The notes: generated from the letters alone by a model not told the origin. A stretch of DNA of 48,325 bases from Caldifarciminota bacterium (GCA_016935775.1 JAFGQF010000278.1:1-48325); one strand, 5' to 3'; shown: positions 32,428 to 41,731, numbered from the stretch's first letter. A program made the numbers and translations.

Positions 32428-32777
32428 TACTGCTCCTCGATAATCGAATCGGCCCCGCGGTCAGCAGTGAATTCGTCTCTGATCGTACCTCTCCAGAGCT
32501 TCACCCCGAACAACAACGAACCACGGGAAAGAGCGTGGGACGCGACCGGCAGGTTGAAGATGACGAACAGCACCGCCACCAAAGCCTTGATACCGAGCGA
32601 GTCAAAGCCGGCGATCAAGAAGATGCCAAAAAGAATGCCGCACGTGCCGAGCGTGACGCTCTTCGTGGCCGCTTGCATCCGGTTGTAGAGGTCCGGGAAA
32701 CGAACCAACCCAAGGCAGCCAAGCAGGTTGAACACCACGCCGGCAACGATGAAGAACCAGCCGATGGTGTCAGTCAT
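32427..32777 (-). CDS. mnhG: Mrp-type antiporter subunit G (MnhG/MbhC-like)
   Basis: A 116-residue membrane subunit with about three helices. The family signature GCLGLVRFPDLYNRMQAATKSVTLG is intact. GGGAGGAGTCTTG precedes ATG (32777). It overlaps mnhF by 8 nt. The charged tail (RGTIRDEFTADRGADSIIEEQ region) is longer than in many MnhG. Part of the Mrp module that, in membrane-bound hydrogenases, converts the proton gradient to Na+ export. Confidence 0.9.
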   Translation of the reverse strand: MTDTIGWFFIVAGVVFNLLGCLGLVRFPDLYNRMQAATKSVTLGTCGILFGIFLIAGFDSLGIKALVAVLFVIFNLPVASHALSRGSLLFGVKLWRGTIRDEFTADRGADSIIEEQ

Positions 32778-33024
32778 CAAGACTCCTCCCGGACAGGTAC
32801 TTTGCCAGCGCAAGGGTTGCGACGAACGATATGATCGCCAGGGCAATCGACAGGTCGAGCAGGTAAGCCAGCCGCAAACGCAACCCCATCAGGGCCGTTA
32901 TGCTCGAGAAGATAACCGCCATGACATCGACCGCGATCACCCGGTCAGGTATGCTGGGTCCGCGCAGCACTCGGTACAGGCAGAAGAACGCCCCCAGCAC
33001 AAGTAGCACAATCAGGATCGTCAT
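32770..33024 (-). CDS. mnhF: Mrp-type antiporter subunit F (MnhF/MbhB-like)
   Basis: An 84-residue subunit with three hydrophobic helices. It matches MnhF at GPSIPDRVIAVDVMAV and the LRLAYLLDLSIALAIISFVATLALAKYL end. It overlaps mnhE by 4 nt (ATGA) and mnhG by 8 nt. It acts only within the membrane complex. Confidence 0.9.
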   Translation of the reverse strand: MTILIVLLVLGAFFCLYRVLRGPSIPDRVIAVDVMAVIFSSITALMGLRLRLAYLLDLSIALAIISFVATLALAKYLSGRSLDD

Positions 33025-33515
33025 TCAAAAATCCTCGCCAACAGTCGCTCAAACGGGCCCTTGATGATCCGCGCGGCCTCGTCAGGGTCGTCGGTGCGGA
33101 CATCAATCCAATGGATGTAGAGAATGTCGCCCTGCATCTCGACTGTCATCGTGCCCGGGGTCAGGGTAATCGAATTGGCCAGGAAGGTCCGCGCCAACTC
33201 GGACTTCAGGCTGGTACGGATCTTCACGATGCCCGGCTTGAGCATCAGGCCCGGGGCTACCACTCGCAACGCCACGTCAATATTAGCCTTGAGACACTGG
33301 TAAGCGAACACGGGAATGTAGACCAGCAGCCAGAACCAACGTCTCGGGTTGAACAGGCGCACCGGGGCAAGCGGAAGTTCGCCGCCGAAGACGATTGCTG
33401 CGAAGAAGCTCAAGATCACGCCGGCAACCAACGATGGCAAACGCACGCTCCAGGTCAGGAGCAACCATATGGCCATTGCGGCAACCCAGTAGACCAGCGT
33501 TCGCGACAATCTCAC
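33021..33515 (-). CDS. mnhE: Mrp-type antiporter subunit E (MnhE/MbhA-like)
   Basis: A 164-residue membrane subunit. Two N-terminal hydrophobic helices precede a soluble tail with NSITLTPGTMTVEMQGDILYIHWIDV, the hallmark of MnhE. The GTG start follows the MnhD stop by 3 nt. It belongs to the E-F-G part of the antiporter module. Confidence 0.9.
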   Translation of the reverse strand: MRLSRTLVYWVAAMAIWLLLTWSVRLPSLVAGVILSFFAAIVFGGELPLAPVRLFNPRRWFWLLVYIPVFAYQCLKANIDVALRVVAPGLMLKPGIVKIRTSLKSELARTFLANSITLTPGTMTVEMQGDILYIHWIDVRTDDPDEAARIIKGPFERLLARIFE

Positions 33516-33518
33516 TCG

Positions 33519-35024
33519 CTACCCCCCCAGCACCATCTGCGCATAAGTAAGCGGAATCGTCAGCACCTTGGCGGCGGGGTTGACAATCCAGTCGAGTACC
33601 GGGCGGAAACCCAGGCCGAATGCCAGTGCCAGGGCAGTAAGCATAACCAGCGCCACGAGAATCGGCGCCGGAGCTTCTCGCACGAGGCTGGAATTCCGGT
33701 CCCGGTTCACGAACAGCACGTTGTTGATTACCTTCAGCAAGTAGCCGAGCGTCAGGACGCTGAACAAACCGGCTACGATCGCAGGCCAGTACATCCGTGC
33801 CTCAACCGCGCCCACGATGATGAACAGCTTTGAGAAGAAACCGGCAAACGGCGGAACGCCGCTCATCGACAGTGACCCGAGGACATAGGACCAGGAAGTC
33901 ACCGGCATGTTCCGTTCGAGTCCGCCCAGGTTGCCGATCTCGCGGGTCCCGGTCTGCCGCTCGATAGACCGCGAGGCCAGAAAGAGAAGTCCCTTGGTAA
34001 CTGCGTGGCTCAGAACATGGAACAGGGCACCGACAATCGCCCAGTAGTTGCCGATGCCCAGACCGAGCACGATGTAGCCGACCTGGCTGACCGTTGAGTA
34101 CGCCAGCAGTCGCTTGTAGTCCTTCTGGTTGATTGCCAGCAGCGATGCGGCGATGATCGACAGCAAACCCAGGCCGACCAGCAAATTGAAGAACTGCGGG
34201 GCCACCGACCTCGTCAACCCGAAGACATTGAACACAACCCGGCTCATCGCGTAAACCCCGAGAACCTTGATGAAAACGCCCGAGAGCATTGCCGAAACCG
34301 GCGCGGGCGCCGAGAGGTGTGCGTCGGGCAACCAGGAGTGGAATGGCATCATCGCCATCTTGATGGAGAACCCGACAAGCATCGTAGCCAGGACGAACCA
34401 GGACAACGGCGTCAGTCCACCCGCCTGCAGAACTCGCGCCATGTCGGCCATGTTCAGCGTCGAGGTGTGAGCGTACAGCATCGCCACCGATAGGAGTATC
34501 AGGAGACTGCCGACCTCGCCCATAACCATGTACTTGAAACCGGATTCGAGCTCCTCGGCCCGCGTCCCGAACGCCACCAGCGCGTAGGAAGCGATCGCCG
34601 CGATTTCGATGAAGACAAACATGTTGAACATGTCACCGGACAGGGCGACCCCGTTCAGACCTGCCAACAGCAACATAAACAGGCTGTAGTACTTCCAGCG
34701 GCCGGTGTACTGGTCCAGGTATCGAGTCGAGAACAGCAGGGCCGGGAAACCTACCAAGTTGGTGATCAGAACGACCAGGGCAGTCAGCGAGTCGTAGACC
34801 AGTACGATGCCGACCGGCGGCATCCAACCGCCCATCGCGTAGACGGCGGGGAGTGATCCGCCCGCCAGCGCGGCGACACCGTATACTGCGAAACCAACCA
34901 GCACCGCGCCCACAAGATTACCAACGACGTCGGCCAAGCCTTTCCAGAGCCTCGACAGCAACGGGATCAGGAACGCTCCACAGAGCGGCACGATTATGAA
35001 GAGCGGCAGCATCCTGGTCAGCAC
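33519..35024 (-). CDS. mnhD: MrpD/NuoN-like proton-pumping subunit
   Basis: A 501-residue antiporter-like subunit with about 14 membrane helices. Pump residues are present: Glu140 in MFVFIEIAA, Lys in GFSIKMAMMPFHSWLPDAH and Lys in VFIKVLGVYAMSR. It continues through KRLLAYSTVSQVGYIVLG and SMSGVPPFAGFFSK, as in MrpD/NuoL/M/N. The GTG start has AAGGGGAT upstream and lies beside the MnhC stop. It couples electron flow to ion movement in the complex; ion specificity cannot be told. Confidence 0.92.
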   Translation of the reverse strand: MLTRMLPLFIIVPLCGAFLIPLLSRLWKGLADVVGNLVGAVLVGFAVYGVAALAGGSLPAVYAMGGWMPPVGIVLVYDSLTALVVLITNLVGFPALLFSTRYLDQYTGRWKYYSLFMLLLAGLNGVALSGDMFNMFVFIEIAAIASYALVAFGTRAEELESGFKYMVMGEVGSLLILLSVAMLYAHTSTLNMADMARVLQAGGLTPLSWFVLATMLVGFSIKMAMMPFHSWLPDAHLSAPAPVSAMLSGVFIKVLGVYAMSRVVFNVFGLTRSVAPQFFNLLVGLGLLSIIAASLLAINQKDYKRLLAYSTVSQVGYIVLGLGIGNYWAIVGALFHVLSHAVTKGLLFLASRSIERQTGTREIGNLGGLERNMPVTSWSYVLGSLSMSGVPPFAGFFSKLFIIVGAVEARMYWPAIVAGLFSVLTLGYLLKVINNVLFVNRDRNSSLVREAPAPILVALVMLTALALAFGLGFRPVLDWIVNPAAKVLTIPLTYAQMVLGG

Positions 35025-35025
35025 A

Positions 35026-35364
35026 TCATCCCCTTAGGCGCCGAATCTCGGTGATGTCGAACGTGTGGTACTTCTCATAGATGCGCATGGCGAAGGCAAG
35101 CATGAGTGCCGTGGTGGCCAGCCCGATGACAATCGAGGTCAGCACCAACGCCTGCGGCAGCGGGTCCACGAAGTCCTGCGTCATCCCCAGCCTCGTGATG
35201 ATTGGAGCGATCGCGCCCTGCTTGAAGCCGATGAAAGCGAACAGCAGGTTCACAGCGTACTCCATCAGGCTGAACCCGATGATAATCTTGATGATGTTGC
35301 GCTTGAGAACAATTGCGTACAACCCCAAGAGGAAAAGCAACAGGCAGGCGATGAACGGTACCAC
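35026..35364 (-). CDS. mnhC: Mrp-type antiporter subunit C (MnhC/NuoK-like)
   Basis: A 112-residue three-helix membrane subunit. It resembles NuoK/MnhC at LYAIVLKRNIIKIIIGFSLMEYAVNLL, with the conserved membrane Glu in helix 2, and ALVLTSIVIGLATTALML in helix 3. GTG at 35364 is 2 nt after the MnhB stop; an open frame further upstream overlaps MnhB and is not used. Confidence 0.92.
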   Translation of the reverse strand: MVPFIACLLLFLLGLYAIVLKRNIIKIIIGFSLMEYAVNLLFAFIGFKQGAIAPIITRLGMTQDFVDPLPQALVLTSIVIGLATTALMLAFAMRIYEKYHTFDITEIRRLRG

Positions 35365-35366
35365 GG

Positions 35367-35807
35367 CTAATCCTTCATCACGAAGCGGGAAGCACCGAGC
35401 GCAAGGAAAATGGCGAAGAGCCCGGCCCCGACCTTCATTGCGATCGCTATATTGGCAAGCGGAATCGTGCCGGCACTGAACAGCGTCAGCGGTTCTCCGA
35501 CCTTCGGCCAGAGGTTTGACAGGAACTGGTGCCCGGCAAGGTAACCGGCAAGCCCTATGGCAAGGAAACCCAACCCGCCGAGGCTTTCGAAGACCGACGA
35601 GAAGGTGTAGCGGTGCTGCTCGACGTTTTCGACAGAACCGAAGGCCAGTGACACGAGAATGAAGGCTGCCGCAATCAGCACGCCCCCGGCGAACCCGCCA
35701 CCCGGGGTTAGATGCCCGTGCAGGACAATATAGCAACCGAACAGGAAGAGCATCCCGGCGACGAGCCTCGTCACCGATTGGACGATCACAGTCATTCCCC
35801 GGCTCAT
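35367..35807 (-). CDS. mnhB: Mrp-type antiporter subunit B (MnhB/MbhF-like)
   Basis: A 146-residue membrane subunit with four helices. The family block CYIVLHGHLTPGGGFAGGVLIAAAFIL is clear. ATG overlaps the preceding stop (ATGA). It acts with C and the MbhD/E-like subunit to build the membrane arm. Confidence 0.92.
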   Translation of the reverse strand: MSRGMTVIVQSVTRLVAGMLFLFGCYIVLHGHLTPGGGFAGGVLIAAAFILVSLAFGSVENVEQHRYTFSSVFESLGGLGFLAIGLAGYLAGHQFLSNLWPKVGEPLTLFSAGTIPLANIAIAMKVGAGLFAIFLALGASRFVMKD

Positions 35808-36358
35808 GCGTGCTCCTCCCCGGCATCGGCCTTCCGACCGATCTGCCGGACAATCGTCAGTACACCAACCACGGCGGTGAAGAGGACAACCGCCTCGCCG
35901 ATGGTATCGTACGCCCGGAAATCAAGCACTATCGCGGTCACCAGATTGGCGGCGCCGCTCTGATTCAGGCCGACTGCCAGGTAGTTGCCTGCCACCCGCA
36001 TCAACGGGGAACCGAAAACCGGCAACTCGCGCAGGACACTGGTCATGACGGCAACGAACATCAACACGAAAATCCCGTACAGTACCGCCGGCAGAATCAT
36101 CCGCGACGTTATGCGCAACTGGACGGTGCTGTCGTCATGGGTAGTTCGCAGGATAACAGCCGCGAAGAACACGACCGCCAGGATCTCGACGACGATCTGG
36201 ACGATTGCGAGATCTGGAGCCTGGACGAGGATGAACAGGATGGCCACGCTGAACCCGACCATTCCCATCGAAACTGCCGCTGCAAGCAAATCCTTTATCT
36301 CGATAGCGACCACCGCCGCAGCCAACATCGCCACCAGCAGAACGTATAGCTCAATCAT
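35804..36358 (-). CDS. MbhD/MbhE-like fused membrane subunit
   Basis: A 184-residue protein. Residues 1-80 match the MbhD/DUF4040 helical hairpin (EIKDLLAAAVSMGMVGFSVAILFILVQAPDLAIVQIVVEI). Residues 90-184 match the MbhE/MnhB-N-like part (ILPAVLYGIFVLMFVAV, GAANLVTAIVLDFRAYDTIGEAVVLFTAVVGVLTIVR). In Pyrococcus Mbh these two are separate genes; here they are one frame, a fusion also seen in MnhA C-termini. It lies 7 nt after the NuoL-like gene. Confidence 0.82.
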   Translation of the reverse strand: MIELYVLLVAMLAAAVVAIEIKDLLAAAVSMGMVGFSVAILFILVQAPDLAIVQIVVEILAVVFFAAVILRTTHDDSTVQLRITSRMILPAVLYGIFVLMFVAVMTSVLRELPVFGSPLMRVAGNYLAVGLNQSGAANLVTAIVLDFRAYDTIGEAVVLFTAVVGVLTIVRQIGRKADAGEEHA

Positions 36359-36365
36359 CGTCGCG

Positions 36366-38270
36366 TTACCTGAGCACCAGGATTAGGTAGAACAGCGCCG
36401 CCCCGAAGAACACCCATGAAACGTAGAGCGGAAGCATGCCGGTCATCAGCTTGGAGACACCGGCACCGACGACCAGCACGAATCGGCCGAGGAGCCCGAA
36501 TGCCTTGTCAATTGTCTCGTCCAGCACAACTCGGAGGGCGCTGCCCAGCCCGCCAAGAACCCCACGCACCCAGTTGAACAGGTCGAACGAGCCAGCCTCG
36601 CCGAACCTGAGCAGGTCGCCAAGCACCGGCAGATTCTTGACCGAGGAATAGAAGGCGGTGCCCGTCACCCGGCTCTCCTCGTTGTCTGCGATCCGCTCAC
36701 CGCCGACGAAGGTGCGGCCGGCAACAGGCTTGCGGGCGGTACCAAGCAGGTAAATCACCGCCCCGACGCCAAGTGCAATGAACATCAGCACCGTAACGAG
36801 CTCCGGTTGCCAGATCCCGATCGGGTCGACATCAAACGGCAGGGACGGATAAATCAAGTGACGCAGCGGGAGCCAGTAGGCAAACACGCCGAAGGCAATG
36901 CAGAGCAGTGCCAACGAAATGGTCGGCAACCACATCGTGAAACCGCCCTCGCGAACACGGCTTAGTTCGGCCGGCCGCTGGCCGAAAAAGACCGCGTGCA
37001 GCAGCTTCAGGAACGAGGCCAGTGTTAACACGCTGCCGAGCATCGCCGCCACCAAGAAGACCGGGAAGAGCCGGTTACCCTCGCGGGCGATTTCAACCAC
37101 GCCCTGGTAGACCATCCACTTGGAAACGAAGCCGTTGAGCGGCGGCACGCCGGCGATCGCCATCGCGCAGACCAAGAACGAGAAGAAGGTCAGCGGCATC
37201 TGCCGGGCGAGGCCTCCGAGCTTGTCGATCTCGTCGGTCTTGGTCCAGTGCTCGACCGTGCCGGAGGAAAGGAACAGGCCGGTCTTGTAGATCGAGTTGT
37301 TGAGCATGTGGAAGAGTCCGCCGGCTATGCCAATCGGCGTGCCGGTGCCGATTCCCAGCACCATGTAACCGACCTGCGACACGGCATGGAATGAGAGCAG
37401 CCTCGTTACCCGCTTCTGGACCAGCGCCATTATGACGCCACCGAGGATTGTGACCGCGCCGACCGCCATCAGAACATTGCGCAGCGCCATGTTGCTGGCG
37501 ATGTTGAACATGCTGACCGAGAGCCGGGTCAGCAGGTAAATGCCGAGCAGCTTGTCGATCGAGGCCGGGATCAACGCCATGACCGTCGCTGGGGAGGTCT
37601 CGGATGCCTGCGGTATCCAGCTGTGCAGCGGCATCGATCCGGCCTTGGCCAGCGCGCCGACAGCCACCAGAACGAAGGCCGTGATCATCAACGGGTCATT
37701 GAGCGGCATCGGGGCACGAGGCACGAGGTCGACCCAGCCGTTCTTCACCAATAACAACGCGACGCCCAGCAGCATCGCGAAATCGCTCAGTCCGACGATC
37801 ACCAGAGCCTTGCTTGCCGCCCGCTCTGCGCCCGTACGACCGACGAGCAGGATGCCGTAAAGCAACACCAGCAACAGTCCCCAGAAGAACAGCAGGGTAG
37901 GCAGGTTTGCGGCCAGCAGGACGCCGTTGGCCCCGGCCAGCGCGAGCATCACGTAAAGGAAGTAACCACGCACGCCCGTCCAGCTCTTCATGTAGCGGAA
38001 CGAGAACAGCGTTACAAGGACGCCGAAGGCGGCAACGAACAGCAACACGAACCCGGACAGGGCATCGAGCCTGAAACTGACATTCAGGCCGGTAAACCTG
38101 ACCAGCTCAAAAACCGCCGGGGATCCCCGCGAACTGATGAACAGGCGAACAGCGAAATAGAGGGTGAGAACCGCCCCGATGAAGCTGAACTCGTTCCTCA
38201 ATCGGCCAATCAGCCAACCAAACAGCCCGGCCGCGATTGGAACCAGGACAACCAACAGCAACGGCGTCAT
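36366..38270 (-). CDS. NuoL/MbhH-like pump subunit lacking the TM5 glutamate
   Basis: A 634-residue antiporter-like subunit with about 14-16 membrane helices. Lys209 (ALAKAGSMPLHSW) and Lys240 (SIDKLLGIY) are present, as are HAVSQVGYMVLG and GVPPLNGFVSK. The long C-terminal extension (GGERIADNEESRVTG, then a helix and final LPLYVSWVFFGAALFYLILVL) resembles the lateral helix of NuoL. The TM5 motif normally FWE reads FFWGLL (Gly131), so the key Glu of the proton channel is missing. It follows the other NuoL/M gene by 9 nt with GAGGAG between. Confidence 0.9.
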   Translation of the reverse strand: MTPLLLVVLVPIAAGLFGWLIGRLRNEFSFIGAVLTLYFAVRLFISSRGSPAVFELVRFTGLNVSFRLDALSGFVLLFVAAFGVLVTLFSFRYMKSWTGVRGYFLYVMLALAGANGVLLAANLPTLLFFWGLLLVLLYGILLVGRTGAERAASKALVIVGLSDFAMLLGVALLLVKNGWVDLVPRAPMPLNDPLMITAFVLVAVGALAKAGSMPLHSWIPQASETSPATVMALIPASIDKLLGIYLLTRLSVSMFNIASNMALRNVLMAVGAVTILGGVIMALVQKRVTRLLSFHAVSQVGYMVLGIGTGTPIGIAGGLFHMLNNSIYKTGLFLSSGTVEHWTKTDEIDKLGGLARQMPLTFFSFLVCAMAIAGVPPLNGFVSKWMVYQGVVEIAREGNRLFPVFLVAAMLGSVLTLASFLKLLHAVFFGQRPAELSRVREGGFTMWLPTISLALLCIAFGVFAYWLPLRHLIYPSLPFDVDPIGIWQPELVTVLMFIALGVGAVIYLLGTARKPVAGRTFVGGERIADNEESRVTGTAFYSSVKNLPVLGDLLRFGEAGSFDLFNWVRGVLGGLGSALRVVLDETIDKAFGLLGRFVLVVGAGVSKLMTGMLPLYVSWVFFGAALFYLILVLR

Positions 38271-38279
38271 CTCATCTCC

Positions 38280-39698
38280 TCAAACACCTGCGACACCCGT
38301 TGTTGCCTCGAGGAAACGTCCGAGGAACGGGAGTATCACTCCCAAGGCAACGGTCGCCGCCGCTAGCAACACGACGATTGCGGTCATCAGACCCGACTCG
38401 CGCCCGACAACTCCGGGACGCGGCTCGCCGAGGAAAATCCTGTAGAGCCTGATCATGTAGAGAGCAGTCATCACGGCGGCGATGAGAGCACCGATTGCAA
38501 TCACGAGATTGCCACGGACCGCGGCCAGAATCACATACAACTTTGCCCAGAAACCAAGAAAAGGAGGGAACCCGATGACCGAAAGCATCAGCACCGCCGT
38601 CGCCGCAGCGGTCACAGGCATCGACTTCGCCAGCCCGCTCAACTCAGCGAGCCGATGCTGCCCGGTCGACCTTTCCACCACTCCCATTGCCATGAACAGC
38701 CCGGCCTTCGCCAGGCAATGAGCGACAATGTATGCAAGTCCGGCCGCCAGGCCGAACGACGAAACAAAGGCGAAACCGATGAAGATGTAACCCAGCTGGC
38801 TGATAGTGGAATAGGCCAGCACGCGCTTGTAGTCACGTGCCTGGAGTGCGCCCCCGGCTGCCAGCAGGGAGCTGACAACCCCCACGCCACCTATCAGCAG
38901 GGGCCACCAGTCCGGCAGCACTATCGGGCTGAGGATAAAGAGCCTGACATAGACGATCAACCCGGCCTTCTCGACAACACCGGAAAGCAGCGCACCGACC
39001 GACAACGGGGCGGCACTCTGGGCATCGGGAACCCAGATGTGCATCGGAACACTGGCCGACTTGGTCAGGATACCCAGCAAGATCAGGAACATCGCCCACG
39101 GACTGATCGTCGGCCCGGTCAACTGGCCCGGGCTGAAGGTCTGGTGCTGGACGAACACGAAGGCGAAGCCAATCAACATCAGGACCGAACCGGCGAAGGT
39201 AATCAGCAGGGCCTTCTGGGCTGCGGCAATCTCCTTCTCCGAACGGTAGAAGGCCACCAACCGCCAGGTCGCAATGCCGGCGAGCTCCCAGAACAGGTAC
39301 ATCGCCAGCAGGTTGCGGGCGAAACAGAGACCAACAATGGCACCCAGCATGACCAACAGGAAACCGAAGTAGTCGTCCTGGAATTCGTGGTCCTTGAGGT
39401 AGCTGGTCGAGTAGAGGGTAGCCAGCAACCACACGAACGCGAAGACGCTCGCCAGCAGCAACCCGACCCCGTCGACGACCATCAGCGGTGACGGAAGCAC
39501 GCGAAGAATGCCCATCTGCCAGAGGGCATGGCTTCCGGACCCGGCCCGGAACCAGAGCATCACGACAAGGACCAGCGTGGTTGCGCTTGCCAGGACTGCG
39601 ATGGTGTTGCGTGCCGCCCTGGGCAAGCGTCGGAACAGGACTAGCAACGAGCCGACAACAATCGGAACCAGAATTGCCGCTGCCAGGAAGGCGCTCAC
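38280..39698 (-). CDS. NuoL/M/HyfB-like proton-pumping subunit
   Basis: A 472-residue antiporter-like subunit. TM5 Glu138 is present in YLFWELAGIATW, with Lys in GILTKSASVPMHIWVPDAQ and Lys in VEKAGLIVYVRL, plus KRVLAYSTISQLGYIFIG. Unlike the next gene it has all expected pump residues. The GTG start overlaps the large-subunit stop (GTGA). It lacks the NuoL lateral helix, so it resembles NuoM/N length. Confidence 0.9.
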   Translation of the reverse strand: MSAFLAAAILVPIVVGSLLVLFRRLPRAARNTIAVLASATTLVLVVMLWFRAGSGSHALWQMGILRVLPSPLMVVDGVGLLLASVFAFVWLLATLYSTSYLKDHEFQDDYFGFLLVMLGAIVGLCFARNLLAMYLFWELAGIATWRLVAFYRSEKEIAAAQKALLITFAGSVLMLIGFAFVFVQHQTFSPGQLTGPTISPWAMFLILLGILTKSASVPMHIWVPDAQSAAPLSVGALLSGVVEKAGLIVYVRLFILSPIVLPDWWPLLIGGVGVVSSLLAAGGALQARDYKRVLAYSTISQLGYIFIGFAFVSSFGLAAGLAYIVAHCLAKAGLFMAMGVVERSTGQHRLAELSGLAKSMPVTAAATAVLMLSVIGFPPFLGFWAKLYVILAAVRGNLVIAIGALIAAVMTALYMIRLYRIFLGEPRPGVVGRESGLMTAIVVLLAAATVALGVILPFLGRFLEATTGVAGV

Positions 39699-40876
39699 CG
39701 TCCCATCCTCGCGCGAACACGCTCGGTCTTCTGCCAGGAAAGCTTCAAGAGTTCGTTCCAGGTGTACTTCAGCCGTCCGTCCTCGAACGCCGCCATCCGC
39801 TCGGTGCAGCAGTAGCACGGGTCCACCGCCGCCAGCGTGAGCGCGGCATCAGCGATGGTCCCGCCGACGCAGGCAACCTTGTTGGAAGCGATGTTCATGT
39901 AGCTGGGTGCCCGGACTTTGTGCCGCAGCGGCCGATTGGTCCCGTCGGAACGCATGTAGTGGAAGACTTCGCCGCGCGGGGCCTCGGTCCGGCCACAACC
40001 CTCACCCGGCGGGACCTCCTCGATCCGGGCCTCGATCGGTCCCTCCGGGATACGATCGAGGCACTGCCGGATAATCTTCACCGACTCGATCATCTCCAAC
40101 ATCCGAACCTTGGTCTTGGCAAGCACGTCACCTTCCGGGAAGCAGATCACGTTCCAGTCGACCAAGCCGTAGGCGGCGTGCGGCTCGTCACGTCGGACGT
40201 CCCAGGGAACCCCGGACCCGCGCGAAGTCGGCCCGGTGGTCGAGTATGCCAGGGCCTGCGCCCGGGTCAGGATACCGACCCCCTCGAGCCGCGAGAGAAT
40301 CACCGGGTCATCGAGCACTGCCTTAGTCAACATCCAGACCTTCTTCTCGACCAGGTCCATCGCGTCCCGGATCGGCTTGACCATTTCGGGCCTGAGGTCG
40401 TGCCGAACTCCGCCCGGCTTGTTCATCGCGTAGTGGTTACGGTTGCCGACCAGCATCTCGAACACCTCGAGGACGTGCTCGCGATACTTCCAGGCCCACA
40501 TCCACACCGTGTTGTAGCCGATGAAGTGGCCGGCCAAGCCAACCCAGAGCAGGTGCGAGTGAATCCGCTCGAGTTCGTGGACGATGGTTCGGAGGTACTT
40601 CGCCCGCTCCGGGATCTCGAGGTTGCAGATGTCCTCAACCGCCATCACCGCAGCCATCGGGTGCGAGTTCGAACAGATACCGCAGATCCGCTCGACCAAG
40701 AACGGAACCTGGTCATAGGTCAGCTCTGGCGAGATGAACTCGTGTCCACGGTGGTTGTAGCCGATGTGGATCTCGATGTCCACCACTTTCTCGCCCTCGA
40801 CAACCAGCTTGAAGAACTCCGGTTCTTCCTGCAGAGGATGGTACGGGCCGATCGGGACGATTCGCCTACCGGCCAT
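39695..40876 (-). CDS. Group 4 [NiFe] hydrogenase large subunit (NuoD/HycE/MbhL-like)
   Basis: The catalytic subunit, 393 residues. Both NiFe cysteine pairs are intact: ERICGICSNSH (Cys65, Cys68) and DPCYCC (Cys354, Cys357). A functional nickel site is therefore expected, in contrast to NuoD, which has lost them. HRGHEFISPELTYDQVPFLV, ERIHSHLLWVGLAGHFIGYN and MNKPGGVRHDL are typical of group 4. No C-terminal processing extension is seen: the protein ends 36 residues after the last Cys. It overlaps NuoC by 11 nt. Hydrogen evolution is the likely direction; this is inference. Confidence 0.95.
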   Translation of the reverse strand: MAGRRIVPIGPYHPLQEEPEFFKLVVEGEKVVDIEIHIGYNHRGHEFISPELTYDQVPFLVERICGICSNSHPMAAVMAVEDICNLEIPERAKYLRTIVHELERIHSHLLWVGLAGHFIGYNTVWMWAWKYREHVLEVFEMLVGNRNHYAMNKPGGVRHDLRPEMVKPIRDAMDLVEKKVWMLTKAVLDDPVILSRLEGVGILTRAQALAYSTTGPTSRGSGVPWDVRRDEPHAAYGLVDWNVICFPEGDVLAKTKVRMLEMIESVKIIRQCLDRIPEGPIEARIEEVPPGEGCGRTEAPRGEVFHYMRSDGTNRPLRHKVRAPSYMNIASNKVACVGGTIADAALTLAAVDPCYCCTERMAAFEDGRLKYTWNELLKLSWQKTERVRARMGR

Positions 40877-41318
40877 GCTTCTCCGCCCTTCGTTCGTAGT
40901 CCCGTCGCAGGGGCTTCCAGTCCGGGTTCCAGTCGGTGTCGGAAGTCAGTAGCGGCTGCATGTCCGGGTGACCAGGAAAATCAATGCCCAGCAGTTCGTG
41001 CATCTCCCGCTCGATCCAGTCGGTGGAAGGGAACCACCCGGCCTGCGAGTCAACCTGAGGGTCATCCTTGGGAACAACGACCTTCAGGGTGTAGAGCCCG
41101 CCGCTGTCGTCGTCCGAGAAATGGTAGAGCACCTCGAAGCCCTCGCGGGTATCGATGCCGGTGCAGATGCACAGCCTCATGCCGCGCTCCTGGTGCAGGA
41201 ACCGACAGGCATCGGTCAGCCTCTCACGGGGAACGCGGATGTAAAGCCGGTTCTCATTGTGCCGGTGGTAGTCGGCTTCCGGGAACCGCTCGCGCAGCTT
41301 AGACTCGGCTTCTCTCAT
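40866..41318 (-). CDS. NuoC-like subunit (HycE N-terminal/MbhK-like)
   Basis: A 150-residue subunit equivalent to NuoC, which flanks the catalytic core. Signature: YTLKVVVPKDDPQVDSQAGWFPSTDWIEREMHELLGIDFPGHPDMQPLL, the GWxxxxWxEREMxDxxGIxFxGHP block. It is separate from the large subunit, as in complex I and Mbh. ATG overlaps the NuoB stop. Confidence 0.92.
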   Translation of the reverse strand: MREAESKLRERFPEADYHRHNENRLYIRVPRERLTDACRFLHQERGMRLCICTGIDTREGFEVLYHFSDDDSGGLYTLKVVVPKDDPQVDSQAGWFPSTDWIEREMHELLGIDFPGHPDMQPLLTSDTDWNPDWKPLRRDYERRAEKHGR

Positions 41319-41731
41319 AGCTTACTCAGCGCCTTCACCACGCCGAGTATCATCGCCTCCGGCTTGGGCGGGCAGCCGGGTATGTAGGCGTGGACCGGCA
41401 GGTGCTTGTCATAGGGACCGACCACGTTGTAGGAATTGCGGAAGATGTGGGTGTTGCACGTGCAGGAACCGATACAGATGACCAGGCACGGCTTCGCGGC
41501 CTGCTCGTAAACCTCGAGCACGCGGGGCAGGCTCTTGCGATTGATCACGCCAGTCACCAGCAGTGCGTCGGCGTGACGGGGCGACCCCACGAGCACGACC
41601 CCGAAGCGCTCCACGTCGTAGCGCGGGGTGAGCAGTTCGAGAATCTCGATGTCGCAGTTGTTGCAGGGCGCGGCCGCCAAGTGATAGACCCACGGCGACT
41701 TCTTCAGGCCCCAGAGTCCGAGTTTGCTCAT
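41315..41731 (-). CDS. NuoB-like small subunit (HycG/MbhJ-like)
   Basis: A 138-residue subunit holding the [4Fe-4S] cluster next to the NiFe site. Cluster Cys are seen in APCNNCDIE, GSCTCNTHIFRNSY and IPGCPPKPEAMI. ATG at 41731 overlaps the NuoH stop (ATGA); sequence upstream of it in the same frame is antisense to or overlapping NuoH and is not used. It hands electrons from the ferredoxin-type subunits to hydrogenase. Confidence 0.93.
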   Translation of the reverse strand: MSKLGLWGLKKSPWVYHLAAAPCNNCDIEILELLTPRYDVERFGVVLVGSPRHADALLVTGVINRKSLPRVLEVYEQAAKPCLVICIGSCTCNTHIFRNSYNVVGPYDKHLPVHAYIPGCPPKPEAMILGVVKALSKL

